Shown here piece after piece: positions 11,327 to 21,299 of a stretch of DNA of 64,000 nucleotides; within the stretch, counting starts at the first letter, position 1; each line of letters opens with the position of its first letter. Under the pieces are notes generated by a model. The model was given only the letters and a program-made list of their open reading frames with translations, made no database searches and had not been told where the DNA came from. The DNA comes from Dipodascopsis uninucleata var. uninucleata. Taxonomy: Eukaryota; Ascomycota; Lipomycetes; Lipomycetales; Lipomycetaceae. The DNA lies in assembly GCA_030568195.1 (NCBI GenBank), contig JAJLTO010000008.1, positions 310,001-374,000 of the forward strand, in the 5' to 3' direction. Made by a program: the position numbers and the translations under genes.

Positions 11327-12484
11327 TCAGATACTGCGTACATTATTCAAATGATCTAAGCTAGACATAGTATCTAATTGCATCCGTCTAAGCTCACGTC
11401 TCGCCATCCTTATAATATCTAAGCGTTCGTCAAGGATGTCATTTTGACAATGATAATTATACATTAGAACATCGTGATCTGCTGAATCAGCAGTATGTGA
11501 TACAGAAGCAAAAGCATATCTGTTTTGCCGTAATCTTGCACGACTACTATAAAAACCGTCAAGATCTAACGGTGACAACAGACGCCTAGGTGGTACAGAG
11601 TTGGCCTGGTTTGCCTCTGGCCCACTACCATTGTTAACTTCATTATTACTTGAAGTCGAACGACGAATAGAAAAATCTTGTTCTGTACCGATATCTCGAA
11701 TTTGATCAACTATGGAACTGAAATTATTATGTCCTTGTTGGTCGATAGTTCTAGTACCGTGGACAGAATAATTAATGCGATCATCATCCTCAACATCGTC
11801 GTCTTCCGTAAGACTCAGATCACCGTAAAGAGAACCGTTAAATGCATTAGATTCGTAAACCATTTCATCGTCAGCTCTCAAGGATATGCCTCGTAGCCGC
11901 CGAACATAATCCTCTAATGACCTATTAACAGCCATATCAGATTCCAGGTGGACGCCGTCTCTAAATACCCGTCGTAATCTATTATCTATGCTGGTGGAGC
12001 CGGGCCCTGATTCAGCTGCAGAAACCAACGACACTCTATGAGAAGATGGAGATCCTAACCGATACTGTCTAGCAACGTAAGTCTGACCTAGAGGTTCCAA
12101 CTCCTCCTCATGCTCGCCTAAAACATCTCTAACCATATCTTCTCTTGCAGTATGATCTAGTGATTCCAGCTCTCGACCGTTGTCCAAGTCATCTATTCCC
12201 GCTATGATCGCATCGATATCATCTTCGTCAGCTCTAGTTAAGCCTGAGCTAACAAATCTTCCACGAACACTCATCGATCTCACCATATCACTTATTCTGA
12301 TAGTAGAAGATGACCGATTTAATTCTCGTCCGTTTGTCTCTCTACCAAGAAAAAGACCAGATCGCCTCTCTGGAAGCGCATGTTTTCTTGCAAGGCGTGA
12401 AAGCCCCTCTGTCCGCGACTTTGCATCATCATTCCTAGTATCCTCTCCGAATGAAGAGCTCGAATCCCACAAAGGAATGCCCAT
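11327..12484 (-). CDS. Hypothetical protein, acidic and disordered
   Basis: Single 385-codon frame that I do not recognise. The protein is rich in Asp, Ser and Arg, with no membrane segment, and is probably largely disordered. An acidic patch lies at about 225-235 (TEDDDVEDDD). The C-terminal 45 residues (from about YNYHCQNDILDER to the end) look helical and amphipathic and may be the conserved core. The start MGIPLWDSSSS is the only ATG near the 5' end. The upstream region carries two CACGTG E-boxes and a palindromic TGACGTCA. The uninterrupted length makes it a real gene; no function is proposed. Confidence 0.6.
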   Translation of the reverse strand: MGIPLWDSSSSFGEDTRNDDAKSRTEGLSRLARKHALPERRSGLFLGRETNGRELNRSSSTIRISDMVRSMSVRGRFVSSGLTRADEDDIDAIIAGIDDLDNGRELESLDHTAREDMVRDVLGEHEEELEPLGQTYVARQYRLGSPSSHRVSLVSAAESGPGSTSIDNRLRRVFRDGVHLESDMAVNRSLEDYVRRLRGISLRADDEMVYESNAFNGSLYGDLSLTEDDDVEDDDRINYSVHGTRTIDQQGHNNFSSIVDQIRDIGTEQDFSIRRSTSSNNEVNNGSGPEANQANSVPPRRLLSPLDLDGFYSSRARLRQNRYAFASVSHTADSADHDVLMYNYHCQNDILDERLDIIRMARRELRRMQLDTMSSLDHLNNVRSI

Positions 12485-13323
12485 ATTTTTTTGATACCAA
12501 AATAAAGAAGCTTATAAAGTCTTTCTCCTAGAGACAGAATATATGGTGCCGACAAGATCTATTTCACCGGTTTACTCCCTAATCTCGAGACCACACAGAT
12601 ATCGATCCGTAAATATGATTTGTACAAACCAAAATCAAAAATTTCAACAGTTTTTTTTATGTCAGAACTAATATCTATATATATTTAAATTCACAACTAA
12701 GAATATACAGAAGCCACAAATATAAGGAAGTATATCGATGAAATTTTTTTCAAAGAAGGCCAGAAGATTTCTGTTCACAATGAAAATTTAAGAAAATTGC
12801 AGGAAAGAGCCGGTGCCGCGTTCTAGAGACAACTCTACTTGTTCCACGTGATGATTCCCGAATGACGTCATGCCATTTTGTCACGTGATATCGGCCAACT
12901 ACGAGGGCGCCATAGCGTGAGAGAGTCGGAGGTTAGATCTATCGGAGTGGTCTCCGACACTACTCATGCGAGCTAAAATAAGCGAGTGAAAGTAAGACTC
13001 GAAACGATTATCGATAGAGAAAAAACATCAAATACACTTTGATGTCTAACATGGTAAGCTTAAAAAATTGTAGAACTAATAACATGAGATGACTCGATTC
13101 CTATAGTTTGTTAAATAATAACTGAGGCACTACGAAGTCAGATGCAGAAATATTTTATTAATTAGAATATATACAATATGAATACGGCGTGTAATGCAGA
13201 GATTAAATACCTACTTTTGAGGCATATGGTGGTGTGCTGATATAAAATTGACGCAGAAAGATCGATGATTGCAAGAGAAAAAAAGAATAAATTACCTTAG
13301 AAAAGGTACAGAAATGTTACGGA
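12485..13323. other. Intergenic region upstream of the orphan gene
   Basis: Contains the promoter of the minus-strand orphan gene and, at its right end, the 3' region of the TED1-like gene. The stretch 12.83-13.00 kb is more GC-rich than its surroundings and carries the E-box/CRE cluster annotated separately. No RNA gene could be folded from it by eye. Confidence 0.5.
12845..12888. promoter_or_regulatory. E-box / CRE / E-box cluster
   Basis: Within 44 bp there are CACGTG (12845-12850), the CRE-type palindrome TGACGTCA (12863-12870) and the extended E-box TCACGTGA (12881-12888). These are consensus sites for class B bHLH factors (Cbf1/USF type) and for bZIP ATF/CREB-type factors. They lie 360-405 bp upstream of the orphan gene start. 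Binding is inferred from sequence alone. Confidence 0.6.
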
Positions 13324-14667
13324 CTATGAATTGCCCAGTTGGTTCCGTATAAATCTATATATAAACTTCTTTACACGAGAAAAGATAATAATACATGGCC
13401 GCAACAAAAATAAAGCAACTAAAGCGATCAGAAAGATCAATATCAAAATGTTCGATGCCCACCAAATATGTTGGACTCCGAAAGAACATAATGTAAAGTT
13501 GAAGACACCTTTATTATGCGATAAGAGGCCAGCATTTCCTCCGAACTCCCCCATCATGCTGCGCAGAGTTATCTCTAAAACACCTGAAGATGATTCAGAC
13601 GAATTGTAAGAATACGCAAAAGGTGAACGTGGCGCTTTACTTATACAATCAGCCGACCATGTCTGAGATTGTATATCTCTAGAATGTTGAACTACACATC
13701 CTTCATGATCATGCCCATTAATAACAATTCCATGCCCATTAGGGAATAAACCTTCAAGTATCCACTGTGATGTGTTTTCGCGAATCATATTCTGCTCCTT
13801 TATGAGCTTTTGCTCGGATAACTGGTCGTAAAACGAGAAATATGGCGAATCAATACATATACCACGGGTCTTATGTAGCGGAATATGGGTGACGAGAATT
13901 GTGAGCTTGGAATAATCGTCTTGAACTGACTCGTTTCGAATAATAGCGAAAACGTTTTCTAAAAACGCATGACTCTGTTTAGTAAACGTTGATTGCCCAT
14001 AATCGATATCATCTAAAGCACCATCAATAGACATTGAATTTAAAACTACATATCTAATGTTATCATGCTCAAAAACTTCATTTAAGGGTCCCATGGCCTT
14101 TTCAAATCGTAAGGCTCGATCAGTAGTGACTTCATGCGCATATCCAATGTCATGGTTGCCAGCGAGATTAATTATCTTCGCATTACGGATGGAATGACGA
14201 TCTACTGCATTCTGATGAGACAGTTGACCTTGCTCGACATTATTATTGAGGCCCGACCGGAAAATTCGTGTCTTGTAGCGACGGACGCGGTTATCGAATT
14301 CTCGATCGTCAATCCACTGGCTTGAAAACAGATCTCCTAGAACGAAGACTATAGAAGGAGTAGTCCATCGGTCAAGTGTCTTGTAGATATTTCCGAGATA
14401 GTAATCATTTCCTATGATATCTATTTCAGTACGTAGATCCAACCTTTCGCCTTGAGTATGTCCTCTAATTTGCGGATCAGCGAACAAGAGTATTCTGCCA
14501 GTGTTTCCCTCTGGAAATGTACAAATTGAGATATTGAATAGCGGATAGCAAATGTTATAGATAAATAAGGGAAAGGTCACGAATGCTAGGAATAGAAAGA
14601 GCCTTCGTTTCAGTCTTAAAAATCTATCCCGCATTATACTTAATTGTCTACCAGTCCCTTTGACCAA
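13324..14667 (-). CDS. TED1: Ted1/PGAP5-like ER metallophosphoesterase
   Basis: 447 residues. A signal-anchor helix near the N-terminus (LFLFLAFVTFPLFIYNICY, about 23-41) precedes a lumenal metallophosphoesterase domain with its metal ligands: LFADPQIRGH (about 61-70), GDLFSSQWI (about 109-117), GNHDIGY (about 174-180), THIPLH and NGHDHEGC. A second membrane helix lies near the C-terminus (LILIFLIALVALFLLRPC). The GDLFSSQWI signature favours Ted1 over its relative Cdc1. Ted1/PGAP5 removes ethanolamine phosphate from the second mannose of GPI glycans in the ER, allowing export of GPI-anchored cargo. The CRH protein at 17 kb is predicted to be GPI-anchored and would be a client. MRDRFLRL (12 codons in) is an alternative start. 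Confidence 0.82.
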   Translation of the reverse strand: MVKGTGRQLSIMRDRFLRLKRRLFLFLAFVTFPLFIYNICYPLFNISICTFPEGNTGRILLFADPQIRGHTQGERLDLRTEIDIIGNDYYLGNIYKTLDRWTTPSIVFVLGDLFSSQWIDDREFDNRVRRYKTRIFRSGLNNNVEQGQLSHQNAVDRHSIRNAKIINLAGNHDIGYAHEVTTDRALRFEKAMGPLNEVFEHDNIRYVVLNSMSIDGALDDIDYGQSTFTKQSHAFLENVFAIIRNESVQDDYSKLTILVTHIPLHKTRGICIDSPYFSFYDQLSEQKLIKEQNMIRENTSQWILEGLFPNGHGIVINGHDHEGCVVQHSRDIQSQTWSADCISKAPRSPFAYSYNSSESSSGVLEITLRSMMGEFGGNAGLLSHNKGVFNFTLCSFGVQHIWWASNILILIFLIALVALFLLRPCIIIFSRVKKFIYRFIRNQLGNS

Positions 14668-15635
14668 ATCGCCTGATCGCTAGATATGGTCTGTATACTG
14701 GAATAGTCTTCCCGTAAACCTATTATTAGTCTTGCCTCCAACCTTATACAGCACAGCAAAGGAGAAGCTATTTTTCAGGAACGAAATGGCACATGTGTGA
14801 AAAGGTTTTTACCTTACAAACTATAGTCACTAACTATTTAGCGAAAATTATATAGTACTTCTCACAAACAATCAGAAACTTTGCAAACATTGACGAGCTA
14901 TAATCATGAAGAATGTGATTTTCGATTAATAATAGGAGGGGTAAGTGCCTCTTGAGAGCCACATTCGAAGGCCACTGATTATATATCTAAAGTTAGGAAT
15001 AGCAGAATCAGTGGATACGAAAAAGAAGATTAGAAATGTATGCCACCTACAATCCCTGCATAGTCATTTTTACATATCTTTTTGTCATGCTACTTCTGCT
15101 ACTCTGACGATACTAAATATTTCCTGGGCGACTGAGAATTGCGTTATTTAACGATCTGGATCTGTCAAAAAAAAACTATCTTTGCTAAATCAGTAAACTG
15201 GTACTAATCTTAATGCATTAGTGCTATTCCATGTCTAAATAAAATGGATTACGTATATCAACAAATGCGCGCAAGCCTTCGTGTTTCTCCATTGATGACG
15301 TGGTGAAACGAATCAGTTTAGATGAAATGACCAGCCATACTTAACTATATACATGGCAAACTCGCTCTCTTACATTCTATTTGAGGTGTTTATACAAACA
15401 CTAAAAGACAAGCATTTTTGTTCGTCTTGAAGAGACTAATAACCACTTTGGCACAAGTATGATACGGCCGCGTGGAACCCTAGGCAAAGCTAAAGAACTC
15501 TGATTTTGCGAGCCCTCATTTGTTTGTAAAAACTACTCATACCAGAATGCAAAATATGGCTTGCAGCGGTATGCATAGTACTATGATCCTCAAAATAAAC
15601 ATACGGCACCGAGGATCAGATTAGAAAAGGGCATC
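14668..15635. other. Intergenic region between TED1 and MED21
   Basis: About 970 bp containing the TED1 promoter and the MED21 3' region, both on the minus strand. A 68-codon frame at 14945-15151 on the plus strand shows no recognisable features and is treated as chance. Confidence 0.5.
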
Positions 15636-16382
15636 CTACTTTCCAATTTCGTTCTTACATCGCGATAGCTCTAAAATTACGCTGTCACATTTCGACAGCA
15701 GTTCTTGTCTGCGCTTAGCCCACTGTAGCCGTTCAACCTCTACATTCTCAAGCTCAGCCTCCAGCTTCCGCACTCGTGCAAGCTGGTCTGTGGCCGAAAC
15801 GCCTGCGCCTGGCAGTGATGAGATTAGCAAGTCTATTTGGCGGGTTTTGACCATTAGGTCGCTCGCAAGCTCACTCTTTGCAGCTAGAATAATATTCCGT
15901 TAGCACTCTTCCATGCGTATCTTTGCAATGGCATTGCGACAATGCATAAATTATTCTATACTTACCATCAAACACGGCAGCGTCGTCGACAACAACTATA
16001 TCACACAGATCGCGATATGACCTCTCGTTAGCAAATATACAACAGACAGGCTTAGTGCCTTTCGCTTCCTCCTTTAACTCCAAACAATTAATGTCCGACA
16101 AGATCAATGGGGCTAATGTCACAGCTATCGGTGTCCATAGTCTCCATATCTCTCAGCCATTCACTCTAAATTTACTTTACATATATTCCTCGACTTCAGA
16201 TATTGTACGTGCAGATGTACACGTAGCATACTCGCTGCCTACATACCTTGCGGATCAGACACCTTCGGCTCATCTTCTAATGGTACAAAGTCATGGTGCG
16301 TATCGAGATAGTGCATTGCCGAGTAAAACTGCACAGCGAGTTGGTCGATGGCATTCTGCAGCTGAGTTAGTCGATCGGTCAT
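15636..16382 (-). CDS. MED21: Mediator complex subunit 21 (Srb7), three exons
   Basis: Exons on the minus strand: 16382-16247, 15995-15966 (30 nt) and 15883-15636; 137 residues, close to the 140 of yeast Med21. Exon 1 begins [20 protein letters not shown], the signature N-terminus of Med21. Exon 3 gives [23 protein letters not shown] and a coiled coil. Intron 1 (251 nt) has GTATGT, branch GCTAAC and acceptor ATAG. Intron 2 (82 nt) has GTAAGT, branch GCTAAC and acceptor CTAG. All junctions are phase 1 and in frame. Med21 pairs with Med7 in the Mediator middle module, bridging activators and RNA polymerase II. The 30-nt middle exon is inferred from splice signals and phase, and is the least certain part. 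MED21 is divergent from CRH. Confidence 0.88.
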
Positions 16383-17092
16383 GCCTATTTTGACAACCGA
16401 TTTTGACAACCGACCTGTAGCCTATCGAGGGTTATTAATCTGTTTTGTTCCAGTTATTCTTAATGCCCTGTTAATTGCGATGTCACGGCTCAGCGCTCTC
16501 CTTTAGTCCTCTTGATCTTTTGCTTGACGCTACATGAACCGCAGTCACTTCTGTTCCTGTACGGCCATTCCGTTCGCGGTTCACCTTTTCTTTTGACCGT
16601 AGCAAGAATAGTCCCGTTTATTTTGGTACCAAAAACACACCTACTAAGTTACAGGGTTTGGTCTATGCATGTCCCGAGTTTCAAAAATAGTACAAATGCC
16701 CTAGTCCCCAGTATATTGAACCTAATAGTGGTAATAGAATACTAAAATTAACTCTTTTTGTTTATGGGTTGCTATTTAGAGTACTTACACCCCTTTGAGC
16801 GGTAAGGCGGGCAAAATTAGTTTTGCGAAGACAATTTCTCCTGTCTGCGCTTTATAAGAACAGGAATATTCCTAACATTCCTACTGAGCAGTCCGGAACG
16901 TCGCTGGCTATCACTTTTATCTGCGAATCACTAGACACTTGTTTCGTTTAGTTTATAGATTTTTCGATTGATCGCATAGACGATTTTGCTTTTCTCGAAC
17001 GTTATTGCACTTCGGCTATTACTCACACGGCCGTTTGTATTACTAGTTCTGCGGACACCAGTAGTAATTTAAGTGCGAATTAAAAGGGGAAG
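16383..17092. other. Divergent promoter region, MED21 and CRH
   Basis: 710 bp shared by the minus-strand MED21 and plus-strand CRH genes. A TTTATAAGAA element at 16851-16860, about 240 bp before the CRH start, is a possible TATA box. A 77-codon frame at 16512-16745 has no features of a protein and is not called. Confidence 0.5.
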
Positions 17093-19070
17093 ATGTTTGT
17101 CAGCTCGAAAATGATGTATGCAGTCGCTGCAGTCGCTGCAGCCTTACTCTCTAGTGTTTCTGCCACTACCACTTGTGGAGCTGGTAATCTATGTCCAGAG
17201 GATCTTCCATGCTGTTCGCGTGAGTGAATTTTTTCCTAATTTTTCTCGGTGTTGAAAATAGAAGAGGGAATTAAAAATAGAAATATTTGTCGATTCCAGT
17301 TACATGTATTTACTATGGGTTATGGCCATTCGCGCTCTACTATTATATGCGTTTGCGCGACAATGCTGTGCCGAGACCAACTCTACGACTTGCAGATGCT
17401 TGCAGCTAGGAGGGTTGGTGTGCTTGGGCGTAATGGCGATGATTTATAGGAAGCCTTAGCAATTATCGCTACGGCAGGATGGAAATTAATGATTAATGAT
17501 ATACTTAAATTTTACTTGGCACACTACTAACAGTTCATTTCTTGAATATAGAGTACGGAGAATGTGGTATGTATATTTATTTTATGCAATTAGGATTTAT
17601 TTATTATATTAAAAATCATATAACAACCTTACTACACGCGTCTCGTTAGCGTTTCTTGGTTTGAGCTGGAGCAAGAGCATTCCTTGCTAACAAAGTCTCG
17701 TTCTAGGAACTGGTTCATACTGTGTTGGTACCTGTGATCCCAGATACTCCTATTCTTTGGATGCATGTGCCCCATCGCCAATCTGCAAGAATGGTAGCTA
17801 CACCTTTGATAACTTGAATGATTTCGCCGTTTCGACGAACTATCTCGGTGACGCTGATAATACCGATTGGGTTTCTTCCGGATATCCAATGAATACTGAC
17901 GACATTTTGCTTGTTACCATGCCCAATGGAACCACTGGTACTGTCATCGCTTCTAGTACTTACGTTTGGTATGGTAAGGTTAGCGTCACCATGAAGAGTT
18001 CCCGAGGTAGCGGTGTTGTCACTGCATTCATTCTATTTTCCGACGTGCAAGATGAAATCGATTATGAGTTTGTAGGTTATGAGCTTGATTCTGTTCAGTC
18101 TAACTACTACTTCCAGGGAACTCTTGATTACGATAACGCTGCTACCATTAATTTAACGGACACTTTTGCAAACTGGCATACTTATGAGGTTGACTGGACA
18201 GAAGATTCACTTACCTGGCTTATTGATGGTCAGACTGCTCGTGTACTTTACAAGAAGGATACGTATAACAGCACTTCACAAGAGTATATGTTTCCACAGA
18301 CTCCTTCTCGTGTGCAGTTGTCTCTCTGGCCCGGTGGTTTATCTTCAAACTCCGAGGGTACCATCGAATGGGCTGGTGGCTTAGTAGACTGGAATAGTGC
18401 GGATATGCAGGAATACGGTTATGACTATGCTATGGTTAAGGCTGTTAGCGTTACTTGCTATAATCCACCTTCTCACACCAACCAGACTGGTACCGCTTAT
18501 CGATATATTGACCGTAATGGTACCGCGGAGTCTGTTATTGTCACAGATGACAACACTGTTCTTGCATCTGACAATGACAGTGGCCTGAATATGTCTTCCG
18601 GTGCTTCTTCCGCTGTGTCTTCTACTACTTCAACTAGCTCTTCGTCTACTTCATCATCTAAGACCTCGTCCTCATCTTCATCGTCTTCCTCGACTCACTC
18701 CTCCAAAACCTCGACATCTGAGAGCAGTTCTGCGTTATCCTCATCGTCGTCCTCGTCGTCCTCGTCGTCCTCGTCGTCCTCGTCGTCCTCGTCGTCCTTG
18801 TCTTCTTCTTCGTCCTCTTCTTCGTCACCTTCGTCATCTTCATCATCTTCATCGTCCTCTACCTCTAGGGGTACTACTACTTCTAATGGAGAAACTCTCA
18901 TTGGAGAAACCTCCACTGGTTTTGCTACTGCAAGCTCAACCGATAGCGGCTTTTCTCAAGACGGTAGCTCCTCTTCATCTAGCAACGTCGCTCCTGGATC
19001 TGGTCCAACGTACGGAACGATGATTTTGTCTCTCATTATGTTCTTGGGCGGTTTCTTGTATATTGTTTAA
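17093..19070 (+). CDS. CRH-family cell-wall chitin transglycosylase (GH16), GPI-anchored
   Basis: Exons 17093-17219, 17552-17566 (15 nt) and 17707-19070; 501 residues. A signal peptide (about 1-23) is followed by a small Cys-rich chitin-binding module whose CPEDLPCCS, QYGECGTGSYC and GTCDPRYSYS pieces come from three exons. The GH16 catalytic domain carries DEIDYEF (Glu164, Asp166, Glu168 in the spliced protein), the Crh nucleophile and acid/base motif. A long Ser tract (about 285-390) and a hydrophobic C-terminus (MILSLIMFLGGFLYIV) indicate GPI attachment. Crh enzymes join chitin to beta-1,6- and beta-1,3-glucan in the wall. Intron 1 is 332 nt and intron 2 is 140 nt; the first has a perfect TACTAAC branch. 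Closest to the Utr2/Crh2 type, which keeps the chitin-binding module. Confidence 0.92.
18661..18870 (+). repeat. Serine-codon microsatellite in CRH
   Basis: Tandem TCGTCC/TCATCG-type trinucleotide array encoding the Ser-rich stalk. Such arrays vary in length between strains, so the stalk length is probably polymorphic. The complementary strand shows a spurious Asp/Glu-rich frame. Confidence 0.85.
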
Positions 19071-19756
19071 TTTCCGAGCATCCGGTGACAGCATTAATAC
19101 CAAGCGGATGAGTTTGTGCAGTTGTCCTGAAATAATCTTAAGTAGAAAAATTTCTCCAATTTTTAATCTTTTGGAAGGATAGGGATGTATGTTTATATAT
19201 GTATCTATTAAGCTCGATTTATTTCTGTTGGTACTGTTTATATCGCTAGCGATATTGCTGGAAATGTCCCTCAATATGATATTTTCGGACTGGTCGTTAT
19301 ATCGATTGTTTACTTTTGGTGGCGAAGGCTTCGTGTAAGTACAGCGGTGTGCTAAAACGTCATAGATTTTCTTTACGAGATGATGTTGTCGAGACGATCA
19401 AGTTTGCGTGACTTTTATTTTGTTTATTTTTGTTATATTTTGTTGCTCATGATGTTTTTATATGAGGTAACTTCCGATCTCATGCAATCGTTTTTAATAA
19501 TTATTACTTTAATACTATAGCTGTCCTTGTGGTTATAGCAAATATCCTTTGATTTATAGTAGTTTGTTTAATTTATAACTTATGAAACGTATCATATGTT
19601 TTTACAGCAATGGATTAATAGTGTAAACTATCAAATTTGTTAACATTGTAAGAAGATTATACATATTTACAAAACTGGCACTACTACATTATATAGCCAA
19701 ACTAGTACCTAGAAACTACTGGAACTGTCCTAGACAGCTGATGAAGATGACTGAAG
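19071..19756. other. Convergent 3' intergenic region
   Basis: 3' regions of CRH (plus) and the NDUFAF3-like gene (minus). AT-rich; nothing else recognised. Confidence 0.55.
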
Positions 19757-20509
19757 TTAAATGTCCATAGGAAGTAAAATCGCGATAATCTGGTTAGGTC
19801 GCTCTGTAGCTAAGAGCTCAAAGTTACTTGCTGCATTTATCTAGAAGTCAACGTTAGCGCGCAAAAAACTCTTTGTTAGCGAATGAAGAACCAAACATAT
19901 TTAACATACAGTATCTGTGACCTCTATTTTATAGCCCATTCCCATCAGTCCATTTTTTGTCTTCTCGTTAAGAATTCTAGACTTTCCGCCAAGACCAATT
20001 AGTAGAAGCTCTGGTCGTGGATAAATCAACTGTAGAAGACTCAGGCCGTTTTCAAGATCAATATCTACCACACCATCTTCTAGTCCCGTACAATATCTTA
20101 GAAAGTCCCATTCGAAAGAGAATGCACCAATTATTGCACAAGCCACTGTCCCATTTTTACAATCAAAAGTTGTATTATCGGAAAGTAAAAACCCATCTGG
20201 CACAACGTTGTCGATCGAGAGGGGAGGACGAGGAAGATCTTGTAATAAGTCGAAATCCTGAATTGCACCGCCTTTGGAAGGCTCGATAGGGGTGGCTTGA
20301 TTCAATATCTTCGGTGCATAATATCTCAATGAAGAGTGAAATTCTCGAACTGGTACATTGAACGAATTGTGTGGCTGTTGATAGAGTTGTTGACAGCTGT
20401 CCGCTGTCAACATCCTCCTCGAAGACAAACAATGATTCAGTCCAGAGCGTATTCTCCAATATATGCTCTGTGAACTGTTATTGAAGCAGTATAATCGGGA
20501 TCCCCGCAT
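19757..20509 (-). CDS. NDUFAF3-like (Mth938-domain) mitochondrial protein
   Basis: Two exons on the minus strand: 20509-19910 and 19840-19757; 227 residues. The 69-nt intron has a GTATGT donor, GCTAAC branch and CTAG acceptor, and splits the gene at VTDT|INAA. The N-terminus is Arg-rich and lacks acids (RGSRLYCF, WRIRSG), a likely mitochondrial presequence. The Mth938/DUF498 core includes GAFSFEWDF, PRPELLLIGLGGKSRIL and, from exon 2, INAASNFELLATERPN. NDUFAF3 partners NDUFAF4 in assembling the complex I Q-module, so the gene suggests that this organism has complex I. The start at 20509 is the first ATG in the frame. Confidence 0.85.
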
Positions 20510-20842
20510 GATGAATTTCAATAATATACTGCGTGCAACCAAGTCCTCTTTTGAAAATATGACTATACAAATTTTTTGTATTGGTGTATGCTTCAGAGAC
20601 TACTTACGAAGTGGACGATTATTCAGAACAAGAAAATTACTGAAGAGTCTTAGACTCACATGGATCCTTACTACTATAATATTAAAAACCAATTGCCGAC
20701 CAATTTAGTAGATTTCGGTGATATATAGGTAGTGATAAGTATAAAAATAGAACATAAAGCAAACTGAGAAATGTAATGAGCTACGAGATATTCCCAAAAT
20801 ACGATATTCGAGAATATATCCAACAAAAAAAACGGACGAGCC

Positions 20843-20914
20843 TGCCGTTGCCCAGAATCGAACTGAGGTTTCTTCGGCCACAACGAAGTGTACTAACCAC
20901 TATACTACAACGGC
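20843..20914 (-). tRNA. tRNA-His (anticodon GTG)
   Basis: 72-nt cloverleaf read on the minus strand: acceptor GCCGTTG pairs with CAACGGC, the anticodon loop has GTG flanked by TT and GC, and the T arm CTCAG-TTCGATT-CTGGG holds the B box. Very close to yeast tRNA-His. As in other eukaryotes, the required G-1 must be added after transcription. A T-run terminator (complement of 20825-20832) follows. Confidence 0.96.
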
Positions 20915-21299
20915 TCAACCGTTGTTAGGGTGTTCCGAACACATTATAAAAGCAACAAATGTTTTAATATATATGAATTGTGAATTTGCGTCTATAAATT
21001 TTTCAAGTGCACTATTTTCTTTCGTATTTTCTTTTCTAAATCAAGCTTGTGCAGTTGGAACTTGGACTTCTGCTGGCGAATTAAATAATATGTGCTAAGA
21101 ACAATCAGGTTTATCGTATAATTGTATGATCGAGTGATTCATGTAACAGAGAAGAACCGAAATTCCAACAAAAGTGGTACTCACCGGACGTCGTTTTAGG
21201 CGAAAGACAGCAGGATATATTGTAAAAAGTTCTATCATCTAGACTTGATATATTTATTTAATTCTCAAATGAGTTCGTAGTTCGTTATGACTCAAGGTA
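20915..21299. other. Promoter region of the SWT1-like gene
   Basis: 385 bp between tRNA-His and SWT1. Two short upstream reading frames precede the main start: 21269-21280, and 21287-21322, which overlaps the main ATG in another frame. Confidence 0.5.

Noticed and set aside
12840-13000. Possible C/D snoRNA, from a GTGATGA box
   Set aside because: No D box at a suitable distance and no terminal stem; the box is part of an E-box.
18658-18916. Minus-strand Asp/Glu/Thr-rich frames
   Set aside because: Shadow of the CRH serine-codon array.
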